A stretch of DNA of 64,000 nt, taken from positions 11,804,769-11,868,768 of the forward strand of contig CM059624.1 in NCBI GenBank assembly GCA_030435675.1. Direction: 5' to 3'. The DNA is from Steinernema hermaphroditum. Taxonomy: Eukaryota > Nematoda > Chromadorea > Rhabditida > Steinernematidae. Positions 1 through 12,339 of the stretch are shown here, one piece after another. Position 1 is the first letter of the stretch. Each line of letters opens with the position of its first letter. Below the pieces are notes generated by a model. The model made no database searches. It had not been told where the DNA came from and was given only the letters and a program-made list of their open reading frames with translations. The position numbers and the translations under genes were made by a program.

Positions 1-428
1 TTCAACGCCCTCATCGCCAGCCATCTCAACAATGGGTATGCTCCACACATTCCTGTCAGTTTCTCACGGTTGTCCTCAGGCTTGCTCTTATCATCTTCAA
101 TCCGGAAGTTCACAAATTCTTGGGACTGCGTAAGAATGTAAAAGTCGATCCGACGAGCAGCGAGAAACATGCGTCGACGATCAAAACCGTCACCAGAACG
201 AACTGATCTTCATAGCAGCATCTGCTTCTATCATTCTATCTTCGTTTGATCTAATCTGATCTCTTTTCTTTTTTAACCGTTGACACATTTAAAGTCCGTG
301 TCCTTTCTTGAATGATCTGAATAAATAGCCGATTGGGAACTTTTCTATGTGTGCCAATCACCGTGAGAAACTGACAGGAATGTGTGGAGCATACCCATTG
401 TTGAGATGGCTGGCGATGAGGGCGTTGA
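1..428. repeat. Inverted repeat, 68-bp perfect arms
   Basis: Bases 1-68 are the exact reverse complement of 361-428, with a 292-base spacer. The left arm starts at the window edge, so it may be longer. I see no transposase reading frame inside. It could be a palindromic MITE or the end of a larger inverted structure. The rest up to about 540 holds nothing I recognise. Confidence 0.85.
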
Positions 429-772
429 ATGCGATGATGTAATCAGGGAGATCAAGATAAATCCCCAAATCTCCTTAATCATGGCCTTAATATGATTCAA
501 CGCTCTTCTCTAAATGGCCTGTTCAACATGTTAGCTTTGTTGCTTTAGCTAGGATTGACTACGGTAACAGAAGAAGTGCTAAACGCATTTGGCTGCCAAG
601 TTTGTCCTAATTATACTCCTGTGAATGACCCCATTCGAGAGCATTCGGCGCTGAGAAAAGTGGACGAACATGTTTTCTTCTGGGAGAGAACTTGTCGGCG
701 CGAGATCGCGATCGCCAACGGAATTTCACTTCAGAGGTGCTCCACATAGGATCGCTCGTCCTCGCCCACAAC

Positions 773-994
773 ATGGTGGCGGAATCAGAGGTGGACGTTG
801 AGGACCGACAGAGAGATCGCTCCGGTGAGTACTCTTCCCTCGGATACAGTACCCCTTCAGCAGTGTTCGCCGAAGATAAGTGGTGCAGAGTGGTGGCGAC
901 GGCTCTTCTGGTGCTGAACGTTCTCGTCGTTTTGGCGGTCTTCTACCAGATCGAACGCGTCTTCGGGGGACACGTGCGCCACAATCGGCAGTGA
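773..994 (+). CDS. Small tail-anchored or single-pass membrane protein
   Basis: The frame from the ATG at 773 gives 73 residues: an acidic/basic N-terminal half starting MVAESEVDVED, then a single hydrophobic helix near residues 45-63 (VVATALLVLNVLVVLAV), then a short basic tail ending HNRQ. The open frame extends upstream to 692, but the ATG at 773 is the natural start because the extension is highly charged and lacks an obvious role. I do not recognise the family. One C-terminal helix with no signal peptide suggests tail-anchored insertion. It lies head-to-tail against the minus-strand block to its right. It could also be the last exon of a longer gene. Confidence 0.45.
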   Translation: MVAESEVDVEDRQRDRSGEYSSLGYSTPSAVFAEDKWCRVVATALLVLNVLVVLAVFYQIERVFGGHVRHNRQ

Positions 995-1034
995 AACGTT
1001 CCGGGACGTTGTTGTTGTTAGAAAAATATACTGC

Positions 1035-1253
1035 TTAATCATTCAATCCATCTATGATCACACCATACTCTCTCAGAGGATCATCATCGCTTTCAGAGGT
1101 GTCCGGTTGGGTTTCAAATACCTTCGAGTAATGAGACGCAGAGGGTATCGTTGAAACGAACGAAGAAACCCGGTAGCCCCGGCATCCAAGCGGCGTACCC
1201 AGAAGGGCGCTCAGCATACTTTGACCGCCTCCACATTCTTCCCGGGAAGACAT
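1035..1253 (-). CDS. Hypothetical 72-residue open frame downstream of acetyl-CoA hydrolase
   Basis: An uninterrupted frame begins MSSREECGGG and ends in an acidic tail (SESDDDPLREYGVIIDGLND). It starts 98 bp after the stop codon of the acetyl-CoA hydrolase gene on the same strand, a spacing typical of nematode operon partners. However, no clear TTTCAG-type acceptor precedes the ATG. No homology is recognised. It could be a short second cistron or chance open frame in the 3' flank. Confidence 0.25.
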   Translation of the reverse strand: MSSREECGGGQSMLSALLGTPLGCRGYRVSSFVSTIPSASHYSKVFETQPDTSESDDDPLREYGVIIDGLND

Positions 1254-1351
1254 AAATCAACGAGCACCGAAAACAGACAAATAGAGAATAGAATCGGCAA
1301 CAAAAACTGCTTATTTTAAAATGATGTTAAATAAGCACAACGCGTTCAAGT

Positions 1352-3014
1352 TCAATCGGCCGACGGCATCACCTTCAGCCGCTCGAAGGCGCTCTTCTCC
1401 AGCGATTCGCGGTGGTCGGGGTGGGCGATCTGGATGAGTTCGTACGCTCGCTGCCTCATGTTCTTTCCCCAGAGCTGTGCGATGCCGAAATCGGTGACGA
1501 CGTAGTGTACGTGGGCGCGGGTCGTCACCACTCCTCCTCCTTCGCTGAGGAACGGAACGATCTTCGTCTCGCCCTTGTTTGTAGTCGACGGCATCGCGAT
1601 GATCGGCCTCCCAAGTCCGTCATTCGAGAGTGCGGCGCCTCTAATGTAGTCGACTTGTCCACCGAATCCAGAGAGAAACTTTTTGCCGACAGAATCAGAG
1701 ACAACCTGAAACAAGAACCATCAACTAAGAGATCGTAATAAATCAGTCCAACCTGTCCAGTTAAATCAATCTCAACGCACGAGTTGATGGCGGTGACTTT
1801 TGGATTCTGGCGGATGATGCTCGGGTCGTTGACCCACTGGACGTCTCCGAATTCGACCATCGGATTGTCGTCGAGGAAGTCGTAGAGCTTTCGTGTGCCA
1901 TAAACGAATGTCGTCAGAATCTTCCCAGGAATAATCTTCTTTAACTTGTTGTTTACGACTCCGCGGGCGATGAGATCGAGGGCGCCATCGCTGAACATCT
2001 CCGTGTGGATTCCGAGGTCCCTGTGGTTTTTGAGAGCTGGGAGTACGGCGTCGGGGATGCCGCCAATGCCTAAAGGCGAAAGGTGCTCACTGCATGTACT
2101 GCAAAAGACACCTCACGAACCCATCTGCAACGTGGCGCCATCGTCGACCAAATTTTCAGCAATGAGTTTGCCGATTTTCGCTTCTTGTTCTCCAGGTGAT
2201 CGGACCGGCAGTTCGGGAAGGGCAAAGGAATCGTCGCGGACCATGACATCGATATTTGAAGAGTGGATGATGCTGTCGCCGAAGGTACGCGGCATGTTCT
2301 TGTTCACCATAGCTAAAAAGGGACAAATTGTCGATTCGCGAGCAACCTTTTCCTTGCACCTATCACGTGATCGGCAGTCATCCAAGCTGCTCTTGAGCAG
2401 TCCACACAAGTTCCCAATGAGCAAAAGCCGTTAGCATCAGGGGGAGAGACATGAAGTATGGCGACGTTCAGCTTGATAGCGCCACGGCGGAAAAGGAGCG
2501 GAGTATCGGAAAGAAAGACCGAGTTGAAGTCGGCGCGGCCTTCGTTCACCGACTTCCGGCAAGTCGCGCCTGTGAAGAGATGATTGGATCTAATGACACC
2601 TAAATTAAGTACACTTGCTTAGGTCAACGATGACGAAACAAACCGTCACATTCGGTGTTGTTCCACGGCACATCGCCGTCGAGGAGGAGACCATGCGTCG
2701 TGATATTTTTAAGGTTGTTCTCCTTGACGTGCTCCCACAACCCTTTTAGCATTGGCGCGGGTGTTGCTGAGTTAGCGTGCACGAAGATCTGATCTCCTGA
2801 AACAAACGTTTTCTGTGACAACATAAAGCACTCTCGGCTCCTCACCTGACCGCACCGCAGAGAAAGCGGACTTCATGTCGGTAATCTTCGGAGTTTTCGC
2901 AGCGATCGGATGAGAACGCAAGCCGCCGTCAGCGCCATGTAAGGGCGCCGCAAGGACGGCCGAGCTCGTGGAGAACAGCCTGGCGACAGGGCGGCCAAGC
3001 GTCAGAAGACGCAT
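1352..3014 (-). CDS. Mitochondrial acetyl-CoA hydrolase / 4-hydroxybutyrate CoA-transferase family
   Basis: Six exons join in frame: 3014-2846, 2796-2644, 2569-2360, 2312-2121, 2069-1753 and 1705-1352, giving about 464 residues. The N-terminus (MRLLTLGRPVARLFSTSSAV) is a typical mitochondrial targeting sequence. Family signatures follow: NKNMPRTFGDSIIHSS, ATLQMGIGGIPDAV spanning an intron, SDGALDLI, the CoA-transferase region GGQVDYIRGA, and near the C-terminus TTRAHVHYVVTDFGIAQLWG. The family hydrolyses acetyl-CoA or moves CoA between short-chain acids. C. elegans has a single mitochondrial member (C44B7.10, from memory). All introns are short (36-75 bp), and every splice junction keeps phase, so the gene looks intact. 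The donor at 2120 (GTTCGT) is weak, but the family alignment requires it. Confidence 0.9.
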
Positions 3015-3040
3015 CGTGCAGTTCTGCAAATGGAAAACGA

Positions 3041-3593
3041 ATGAATTTTGGCGTATGTGGAAATACGGCAAAAAGCGCGGCCCAAAAAGCAGATTCGGAT
3101 TCAGAAGCAGACATTCTCTTCGCTAGAAGATCACAGGTTGCACAAATACACGAAAAACGAATACAACAAAATAAAGAAAAGAGCACACCGGCTACCAAGG
3201 GCCAAATTACAACCCGTTGTCCACGTCCGCAGGCGACAAATGATAATCCAACAGCAGACAGCCAAACTCGAACAATTGACACAGACAGATACGATAGTCA
3301 TGCAATCCCTGCGAGAGCCGGCCAACCGAAAAGCTGGACAGGAGAACGATTTCGAAGGAACCGAAGAGATTCCCGGAGACCGACTTGAAGAATATCGTCC
3401 AGTAAACCAGAACCATGGTTAAGCATCGTACGATACGGTACAGCTTCACCAAATCACCGAAGCGCAGGATTTTTACACTCGAGAGCATCGCGACGATTTT
3501 CATGGAGCGTTTTCCGCTTCGAAGCTGATGCGCCCATCCGATTTCTTCCATCCAGGAAGCGCGTGCAACCTGCATCAAAAGCAGAACAAGTGA
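3041..3593 (+). CDS. Hypothetical basic protein, divergent from acetyl-CoA hydrolase
   Basis: Open frames run through 3048-3422. A plausible 65-bp intron (GTAAAC...GCGCAG, about 3404-3468) joins EEYRP to a second exon starting DFYTREHRDDFHGAF and ending at the TGA at 3591. The first part is very rich in Lys, Arg and Gln. An alternative start, the ATG at 3041, opens a different frame (MNFGVCGNTAKS...), so the 5' structure is unsettled and another small intron may exist. It shares the short 5' flank of the acetyl-CoA hydrolase gene, which is transcribed the other way. I do not recognise it. The antisense strand is also open here, so transcript evidence is needed to choose. Confidence 0.35.
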
Positions 3594-3716
3594 GAGCCTG
3601 AGATGTTCCTCACACACTCGTTTCGGATAAATTCCGAAAGTTAGTGCATTTATTGACATTTTTTATTCGTTACAACGTTTTCCAAGCAAGTTGACTTCCA
3701 AAGAGAAGAAGACGTT

Positions 3717-4036
3717 TTATCTTCTTTGATAGAAGACCTTTCGAAGATCTCTCAAAGGATCGCGCGCTTCCTCTAGAGTCAAAGGCTGTAATTGGCCATC
3801 TTCATCGAATCTCAAGAAGATCAAGCTGCTAAGTTCCTCTTCATCGTAGTAGTCGAAGATGCTGTAGAAATCGTAATTTGTGTATCCTCCGAGGAGTACA
3901 GGGTAGACAGAGGACTGACCCAAGACGGGTGTCGAGGGGTAAAATTCCAGACGTCTCTTAGCGGAGAGTTTTCTTTCCAAATGTCGTTTCTTTCCAAATG
4001 TCGTACAATTATCTGCCTGAGCAGGACCTACATGGT
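3717..4036 (-). CDS. Hypothetical terminal exon, downstream of ligand-gated channel
   Basis: A clean acceptor (CATGTAG) opens a frame of about 105 residues, PAQADNCTTFGKKRHLERKL at the start and DPLRDLRKVFYQRR before a stop at 3717. The middle is rich in Tyr, Asp and Glu (YDFYSIFDYYDEEELSSL). The composition is protein-like, but I find no ATG exon with confidence between 4037 and the channel's stop at 4248. It may be the second exon of a short gene lying just downstream of the channel. It ends convergently with the plus-strand hypothetical gene at 3593. Family unknown. Confidence 0.35.
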
Positions 4037-4247
4037 AGATGGTTTTTTTGAGAATGAGCCAAGCGTGATTTGCAAGAGGACAGTGGGGGATAGAGCTTTT
4101 GCGGTGGAGTGGGTGCAGAATAGGACGGCATGTTTCTTCTTCTGATGTTTCTGTAGGATCGACAGCGAAAATCGAACATTTTATTGTTTTGAGTTATCTG
4201 CTTCATATGTGTAAGTGAACATGTACATAAAGAAATCATCAAAAATC

Positions 4248-7200
4248 TCATAAATCTCTCGTATACCAATCGTAGTACCACCAATAGGTAAACGAAAAAC
4301 AAGCGAAGGCCGCCGGGAAGAGGCTTCGACTATCTGCAAAGCGCCGTCTTACAGAGTCCGCCACGGAACTTACATTTGTCGATCTGCCTCGCTATCATTT
4401 CGTTTTCGTTCGCGCACTTCTGGCAGGGCTTGGAGCTGTCGAACTTGCTGTAGAGGTGCGCGCCTCCATGAGGCGTCGCCGCCATCAAGGCCTGCAAGGA
4501 GCCAGGTAGAAAGGTTCTTTCCGCGGCACAACACGATGGAAGGGAGTCCCCATGCACGCATTCCACCATTCCACAGTACGAGAGTTACAATGAAGCCGGC
4601 CGGGTTAGAGCATTCCTTTAAGTCTACAGTTCACTCACTGTGTGCTCGGCCTCGAGCAGATCCGACCAGCTCGAGCGAGTCACCTTCACGGTGGACGGCG
4701 CCGTGGCCGCGTGGCAAAGGATCTTAGCAAACGTTAGAGCAGTTGTTAATTGGAAGAATCGGACTTTTCAGTCCGACTTTGATGTTTTAGCTTTGAGTTT
4801 AAAGTTTTATTTGTTAGTGTTCGGTTTGCCCTCAAACCCACATATTGCTTTCCTGTGCGAACTTTTTATAACGAACTGATTAAGCAGTGTTCATGTTTGT
4901 TCATCTTCATGTTACTCATATGAAAGCTGGAGTGAAATATTCGTTCCACTCCCCTAGTGAACCATATAATCATCTGATCTAAACTGATTGCGTACCCTAC
5001 ATGCTAGAGTACTTTATCTACGATATTATACGTGCTAATCTTTGCTGGGAATCAAGTGGAAAACAGAAATATCCATCGCTGCTTTAGATCCGCGCATATA
5101 AATGTCTTAGTCTAGGCATTTCCTTGTTAACTTATAGGCCGTGATAAAGCTTGAAAACAGGCTTTTCACAAGGTCGATGCGTCAGGGACGAGCCATCAGA
5201 ACTTGTTCGTGTTGGCCCTATGAAAGCAAGAATGAAATATTCTTTCCACTCAACCAATAACATCCATGTGACCATCTTGTTATAGATGAGCATTTTTCCA
5301 CACACGCTCCAAATATTTCCAAAATAAATAAAAGCGTCCAAATATGCACTTTTAAGAGTTTTATTGGGATTTGGAATACAATGCTCTTATCAGAAAATGC
5401 ATCTTTTTTTGCCGAAAATGAGTGCAATCCAGGTGCATTGAAAAATAGGAAAAATGTTTGTGTCCACTTGTGTCCTGATTGAAATTCCCTTGTATTGTAC
5501 TTGATATTCTTATTCAACTAACAAGGTCATCATGACGTGTCCACTACTGTCGTATAGCATGGTTCACTCACTTACCGCGGTTGAATTCATGCAGTGTGAC
5601 AGTCCCGTCGTCATCGAATACGAATTGACGGCCTTCGCGTGCGGATGCCCACTGTCGATCGAAGTGTGTCGATTTCGTATGTTGGCCACAGGCGATTCTG
5701 CTCGATATCGCTGAAACATCGATATGATTCTTTGGTCGAGATGCCTTCAAAGAGTCCATCTTGAGCACCATTCACCGTGTACCCCGATCATGCACGTGCA
5801 TCTAGCATTCAAGAAGTGAATTACCGCGTAGTGTTCGTTCGCTAAGAGTTCGTCAACTGATTTCTTTACTCTAACGTCTTCGCCACTGGGACTCTGTAGA
5901 GGAGGATTAGGACTGCGGCCGCGGGACTTACTTGAGCGACGTTGTTGTTGTGCGAGTAGGGGGTGGCGACGTAGTTCGGAGGCGCCCGATGGGGACACTC
6001 GAGATTCCGTTTTGTCATGTAGTAGCTGACAAAGGAGTATTCCAGGAGGACGAGGAAAATCAGTGCTTGCGAGAAGGTGAGCCAGATGTCCAGCGCTTTT
6101 ATGTAGCTGACCTGAAAAGGAGAGATTTGGCCAAGAGAAATATGATATTTTCGGGCTATTTCCAGCCATCCGGTCATATTTCCAACACGAAACTTGAGCA
6201 TGTCGTCTGCAAATAGGAGGAAAAGTTATTTAAGTTGCAGTCGAGATGCGAGAACACGACCGATCTTTTCGTTTAGATGCTGTCAAAATGAAGTCACACG
6301 TTCACCACATAAAGAGACAAAACACACTTGAACATGTACGCTGCGATTGTAGACAGTAATACTCTGGAGTCTGGAGACAGCAGGACACATATTGAAATGT
6401 TCGTCTAGCAGACAAATAATGCCGACTGTTTCCAGCAGAATACTGTGAAATCGATCGGTTTTTTCTGTTTTTATTTTTTTCCTGTCGGATCTTCTTTATG
6501 AGCAGTTTGTTGAGTGTATTTACAAGGCCTGTATGGCGTATTTGGCCCTTCCCTTGTCTGTACACTCAACAAATTGCTCATGAAGAAGATCTGACAGGGC
6601 CAACAGGCGACAACATATTTTTCTGTTTTGTTATAACTTTGTGTCGACTGATGGGCTTGAGGTGAACGATCCATTTCGTGGTGTTTGCATAAAATTCAAT
6701 ATAAATTCGTGGAAAAATCTTGTAGCGATGTGCTTAGGCTCATTTTGAAGATCAAAAAAATTTTTAAGAGTGGGATCTCTTGGATTTTGGTCGAAAAAAA
6801 TCCGAAAAAAAAGATAAAAATGTGTTATGCATTTCTGTACGATACACTTTCCCACTGCTACTCCTCTCTGGATTCGTCTGTTCCATGTGAGAGGCATCAT
6901 TCGAAAGCTGAATAAATTCCCCATCAAACTGATCCGTTTTTTTTTGAGATTAAGAAATTTTTCAGATCGCGGGATATTAACAAAACAGGTTAAAAATTTG
7001 AATCAGCGATGATCGAGATCGGGGAGACGGTTGGTGGGTCTCGACACGATTCGTCTGCGTTCGTAAGGGCTGTTTTTAACTGATTTGGTAAAACGTGCAT
7101 TTCTACGTAAGCACACTTATGAAATTTAAAAGATGGTTGATTTTATTGAGGACTATCCTCCCAACCTACCTGAGGCAAGTCCTGTCTGGCTCCATTACTC

Positions 7201-10200
7201 ATCGTCGTCAATGTGAGCAGTGAGGTAATAGTCAAGGATATCCTGGCCGGTGAGGCTCGCGGGTCCAACCAAAAACTCATCCACGAGATCGACACGAGCA
7301 TTCCAGTCGGGATGTACGTTTGAATGATATGGAAAAGAACCAGTCGCTTCATGACGATGAATGCTCTGATGCAGGACCAGTTCCCTAAAGTTGCCTTTCA
7401 AACATCACGCAGGGATAGTACTTTCCTACCATGTCCTCTGAACATGGGATATGGTCCTGAACACTTCTCGGTTCGCGTGTTTGTGATGACCATGTCGTTC
7501 AGCTTAATCTCCGTGTTGCTTCCGATGGGGAAATTCGGAGGTTCTTCGTGCCAAGTCAAGTTCAAGATGTTTTCGATATAGGCGTCTGCATGAAATGGGA
7601 CTTGTAGAAGGACAAGAAGACGTCGTTCTTACAGCTCTGTATGACTAGAGGACATTCCTGCTTGTCCATGGGGAAACGCTGGAGGTCCATCATGCACGAA
7701 AGCGTAACATCGATCCTAAAGATCGAAGATTACGGTCTTCAACAACAAAAAATAACTTCCGCTATTCAGAATTGTTGATGAATAATTTAGAAGGCACAAA
7801 ACCTAATTTACTCAGAACACCCACCGCATAGACTTGAAGATTAATCCATCAGGATAGACGATGACCATGAAGTTCGGCGCAGTCACTTCCTGAAGATAGG
7901 CGAATTTCGAGTTTACGAAGTACAGGTCGGGCTGCCAGAGGCGGTCGGCGATGAACTTGTGAGTGATGAGGATCGGATGTGTGCAGTTGTGCGCGAGGCG
8001 GCGATCGTACCATCCCATTGCCAGGTACATATCCACTTCAAAATCCTGGAAAGGGAGGTTTTGAGGGAGAGAAATACGGTTAAGAATACCAAAATATCTG
8101 GATATGTTGAGGGAAAAGTGGTCTTGTTCAGAAACTAATTCACAAGCAGATATTAACGAACAGCCTTGATCGTACTAAATGTGCTCTTCTTGATCTGTTT
8201 AGCAGACCGAGACATGGCAGACAGTCTAGACAGTCACGTTTTCTTCATTTGTGTAGTACATGCCCGGAGTAAACGACTGGTCGTGCGCCCCCTATGTCAA
8301 CTGCACATCCCAACGGACTCATACTCATTTCTTATCCGAGCCAGAGACTAAGCACCATACAGCACCATGATCTCGTAAAATCATAGAGACAATAAAGAAG
8401 GGATTTACGGAAAAATACGATGCCGGCCTCTTTCAGAAGGCGGACACCATGCACAGACTGGAATACCTTTACCTTTATCACGGCACCAGCTCCATCCAGA
8501 TCGTCCGAATTTGTCCTTGAAAAAAACGATCTTCCATTTTTGGCATCGACTACTTTTGGTTGTTCAAACGGTTAACGGTTGTTCCGAAACCTTTCAGGGA
8601 AATCACCTTAGGCTACAGACTGTCTGCATATACTCCACTTGTCTCCTCCATGACATGCCGAAGAAACAGATCACCCAACAAAGCTAGGAGGCGCTGAGCA
8701 TCTCAAGAAACTAAATCTTAGGGAGAGTGTAACAGGATTCGATCAAAGACTTCAACACTCTTCTCGTCAATAGTGAAGGCAATCAATAAACGACCATTTT
8801 CTGGTCATAATTTGTAAGACGTTTCGTGTTAACATTTTGGTAAAAGATGAGAAAATCCAAACTAAATTTACTTAGGGACATAGGAGACCTCTTTCTCTCT
8901 TTCTGTTTATTTGTTTTGTGTTTAATTGCAGGGGCGCACACACGCGTTCATCACATCCAACTGCCCTCCCATATCGAAACACATAAATAAACAGTCGTCA
9001 CTCAACGCAATAAAATTAATGTGGCCACTTAACGATCGCATTAAATGAGAAAAAACTACGACGTTTGTAACAATCTGCGGAAGGAAAGAAACAAGAAAAT
9101 GACGTCGTGAAGATTTTAAAAATTCCATTTATTGTACCTACCATTGTCTGCGCTTTGAAAGAGGACATGGATTCGATGTAGACGGCCACTGAGACGTTTG
9201 TCGCCAACCCTGGAAACCTTCGTTTTGTGAGAAACATCTCCCTTCTCATCAAGAATCACCTTGACTCTGTCCCGGCGCCATGAACATGTTGTATCCGTTC
9301 TTCACCACCCCGTTGCCGATTATCCTCAGAAGTCGGTCTGCTGACTCGGACCTAAAGTGTCGGCCCCAAGGGGCGATTAATTCAGATTGCTGCGCCGATT
9401 AACACGAAGTACCATTCGAGATTGTCCGATTGGCCTCCGGAGTTCCATGACTCGCATAAGGAATGTGTTTTGAAGTTGGCGTCGAAGCTCGTCGTGGAGA
9501 AACGATTGTATTTTCCCCTAAAGGGCGCGAAGGACTACTCCAAGAGGAGGGCAAAGCGAAGAGAGATCGATTTGTCGATGATGGACTCACCCCATTTCGG
9601 CACTGAAGTCATCGTTCTGACCTCTGGCTTGAGCACTTTTGGCGAATTGGTCGGTGAACGCCTGGAGTGGCGCGATCACGTTGGCAGTGGGCGAGGCTTT
9701 CATTTTTTGTTGAAGCTAAAGGTAGGGTTCATTTGATGTACACAAGGAAAGGATAGTCTTAAGTAGAGTCTCAAAAGGGAGGGTCATTAACCCTTCTGTT
9801 GCTTCCAAGGTGCCTCCAGGGAAACGGAGAGACCGTCGAGACCAAAGACTTCAACGAGCCTGCACCACTTGAATTTCAATCTTTATGAACGTTACTTCTA
9901 GAGAGAGATGGTTACAAAAAGTGGCTCATTCTCTTCCCTGTCTTTTATTGTAATTATTCTCTTCAATAACAACTTTGTATTCAAAATCCGCGTGGCACAC
10001 CTAAGGGTGAAAAAGGCGAGCACAGAGGAAAAGAGAGATCTCTTCTTTTAAAATCGGTGAAATTCTTCTGATAGACTTTGTGACACGTTTTGTGACACTC
10101 AAGATTTCTTACATCTTCAACAGAGCCGAGGAGTTGAGCAAAAGTCTGGTCGTCATGACCTTCAGGCACTTCACGGTGATCACGATGCGTTTTCCTCGAG

Positions 10201-10322
10201 TGCTCCGCGACCAGCGTCGAGCGGAGGTCGCTCTGAGACACTCGAGCTAGGCAATGTGTCGTCACGAGGGCGATTAAGAAGAATCGCATGACGAGTCGCC
10301 AGAGTTTCGATCTCAGCGCCAT
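4248..10322 (-). CDS. Cys-loop ligand-gated ion channel subunit, anion type (GABA/glycine/glutamate-gated-like)
   Basis: Exons: 10322-10113 (signal peptide MRFFLIALVTTHCLA region), 9715-9591, 9351-9260, 9209-9142, 8045-7825, 7715-7633, 7585-7430, 7384-7170, 6111-5932, 5759-5576, 4722-4639, 4491-4374 and 4333-4248. Ligand-domain landmarks are NGYNMFMAPG, ESMSSFKAQTM, DRLWQPDLYFVNSK and the Cys-loop CMMDLQRFPMDKQEC (13 residues between cysteines). M1-M2 reads QTYIPTGMLVSISWMSFWLD then the PAR motif (SPARISLTI), the hallmark of anion-selective channels. M3 is VSYIKALDIWLTFSQALIFL, and M4 (YSRSLFPAAFACFSFTYWW) is in the last exon after ARQIDK. Splice phases agree everywhere except between the exons ending at 5576 (phase 1) and starting at 4722 (needs phase 0), in the variable M3-M4 loop. 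A missed micro-exon or a base error is likely there. The 8046-9141 intron is empty. Ligand not predictable. Confidence 0.92.
4918..5255 (+). repeat. Short duplicated segment within channel intron
   Basis: About 35-50 bp beginning TATGAAAGC and containing GTGAAATATTC / ATGAAATATTC occurs at 4918 and again at 5217 in the same orientation, inside the intron between the loop exons of the ligand-gated channel. The remainder of this intron (4723-5575) shows no exon I can defend, although one missing coding segment probably lies here. Confidence 0.5.
6481..6598. repeat. Hairpin-forming inverted repeat in channel intron
   Basis: Bases 6481-6518 pair with 6561-6598 with a few mismatches (CCTGTCGGATCTTCTT... 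against its complement), leaving a ~42-base loop. It lies in the 6112-7169 intron of the ligand-gated channel and could be a small MITE. The rest of that intron is AT-rich and shows no exon. Confidence 0.7.
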
Positions 10323-10629
10323 CCTTAAGGTGTCGCAGAGTGCATCGTTCGCATAAAATCTGAAATGAGATTGGCTATGGGTTCGGGGGCTGGAGAGAAT
10401 TATGAAAAATGGCGGTGTCACGAAAAAGTACAAATCACACGAACCACATTGTAAATATACGTCACGGTGTATTTTAGTGTGTGGTCCGATACATAAGATA
10501 ATTTCGTTCTAGGCTCGATAGCCATCGCGAGACCGTATTGGATATTTTAAGTTTCTTGGAGTGGTATGCGTGAAGAACCTGAGAAAACAACTGGAGAACG
10601 GAAAAAAGGGGAACCTAAGAGAGAGCAAA

Positions 10630-10765
10630 CGGACGAACTACGGTGTTTCGAGGCTTCTTGGAGCCGGAACATTGCGCCAAGAACAGCGGCAAAGAACGAC
10701 CGCTCACTCAACTCATTTCTGAGAGAGCGAACGGACGATGCTTATTTCGATTGACTTCAACTCAC
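10630..10765 (-). repeat. GC-rich dispersed repeat, copy 1
   Basis: Contains the family core AACGACCGCTCACTCAACTC followed by a GAGAGAGCGAACGGACGA block and preceded by a CTTGGAGCCGG block. The same blocks occur in the same order (inverted) in the copy at 47.3 kb. No coding capacity. Confidence 0.6.
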
Positions 10766-12339
10766 TCAATGGCCAACCAGAGATGGGCACGAATCGGCTA
10801 GGCGTTCATCCGATCCGTTCGGTCGTCCATTCAACCAAGTGCTTGGACGACCCATGCGATCGCCACCGATACAGGCGGTATTTTGCGCTTATATAAGGCC
10901 CCATTGGATTTGGAGTCGCAAAACTACAATTTACTCAAGAACTTCAAAGGGCGCACACTGAGTTGTAGTTACTGGAAATTGGGGGATCTCATAGTCCTGC
11001 CTCTTAAAATCAAATACATGTATTCTAGATGTTAAAATAGATCGCTGTCGAATTTCAAAGCTTGCATCGATGGTGATCTAACTAAAATTTTTAGAATTAG
11101 ACACAAACGATCACCTTTCCCATATAATTTTTATGTTTAATGTTATTTATTTTTTTTTAAATTTAATTTTCATTTAGCGCTTTTTAGTGATATCATGTTT
11201 TAGGTTCTTGAAGGTGTTTTGAGCGTTTGAGTCCCATGGAAAGTATATAACGACCAACGGCCGTTGCAAAGGTCGACCACTTCGAGAAGACTCCTTAACA
11301 AACAGACCTTGAAAGCAGCTTAAGACAATTAGGATCGGGATGTAAAGCAAAGCAAATCTTGAACAACAACAGCTCCACTCTCCACAGTGAGAAACCCTAA
11401 GACGCTTTCATTCTTAACGTCCATTAAGCCCCAAATCTCGCTCATTAACGCCAGCTGCATAGATAATGGCCCTCGCTCGCGAGGCAACATTCCGAAATAA
11501 AATTCGCAGGCGATCATAAGACCATCTTTCCACAATCGGCGAATGTTCCCAGCGAGCCTCCAGCAGAAGTTGCCGAATGAAGAGGCTCCTGCGAGGAGGA
11601 GGGCAACGCTCGGAACACTCCCATAGCGCGAGACGCCTTCTTGAGGCGCAATAAATAATGGTCTTATGTGCAAGTAGAGAAGGAAGCGCCTTCGCGATTA
11701 ATAATTGATCATGTAGCCTGAGGCGGCAACTCAAGAAGCGCTACGTTTACCGAAGAACCGTCCAGTTTACGAATAATTAATCTTGATAAGCTTGAGTAAA
11801 CAAATTTGTGGCGACGACAAATAGACCGACGTGAGGTTTCGTATGGCCGCCTTCGTTTTCCATGTCAGCTCCCAACTTGGTCGGGGCTAATTAAGAGCAA
11901 AGTTTAGAGTGGGGACGAGATGAGCCGGAAGGCGCTGCATTACTCTGATTGCTCCGCAACACCACATTTAATTGTGTAGGACAAAAAAACGAGGAAAACA
12001 GCAATCAGTTCAATTTGGAGAGGATGGAGGTTTGCGGAAAATGCAGGATTTCGCAAGGTTTGTGCTATAATCCTATCACTTCGTTATAGATCGCAAACAT
12101 GGTTCATCAATATTACATTGGTGCTCCTTTTTTAAAACCATTATCAGAGTGCCCAGTATTGGTGAAGAGTCAAAAATTGTTGATAATCAAGGGCGTGTTT
12201 TTGAATACATTGTACCATGTCATGCCATGGAATACAGTTGAGCCTGTGAGTATAGAAAACCATAATAGAAAACGGAATACACTAGGCTTACAAATGTGGA
12301 AAACACCGAAAATAGTGAAGCGATTGATGTAGAACAATT

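Noticed and set aside
3207..3659. Minus-strand frame that resembles a fourth channel helix (CLTMVLVYWTIFF)
   Set aside because: The true M4 of the channel is in the exon at 4248-4333, joined in phase after ARQIDK; this frame is antisense to the plus-strand hypothetical gene.
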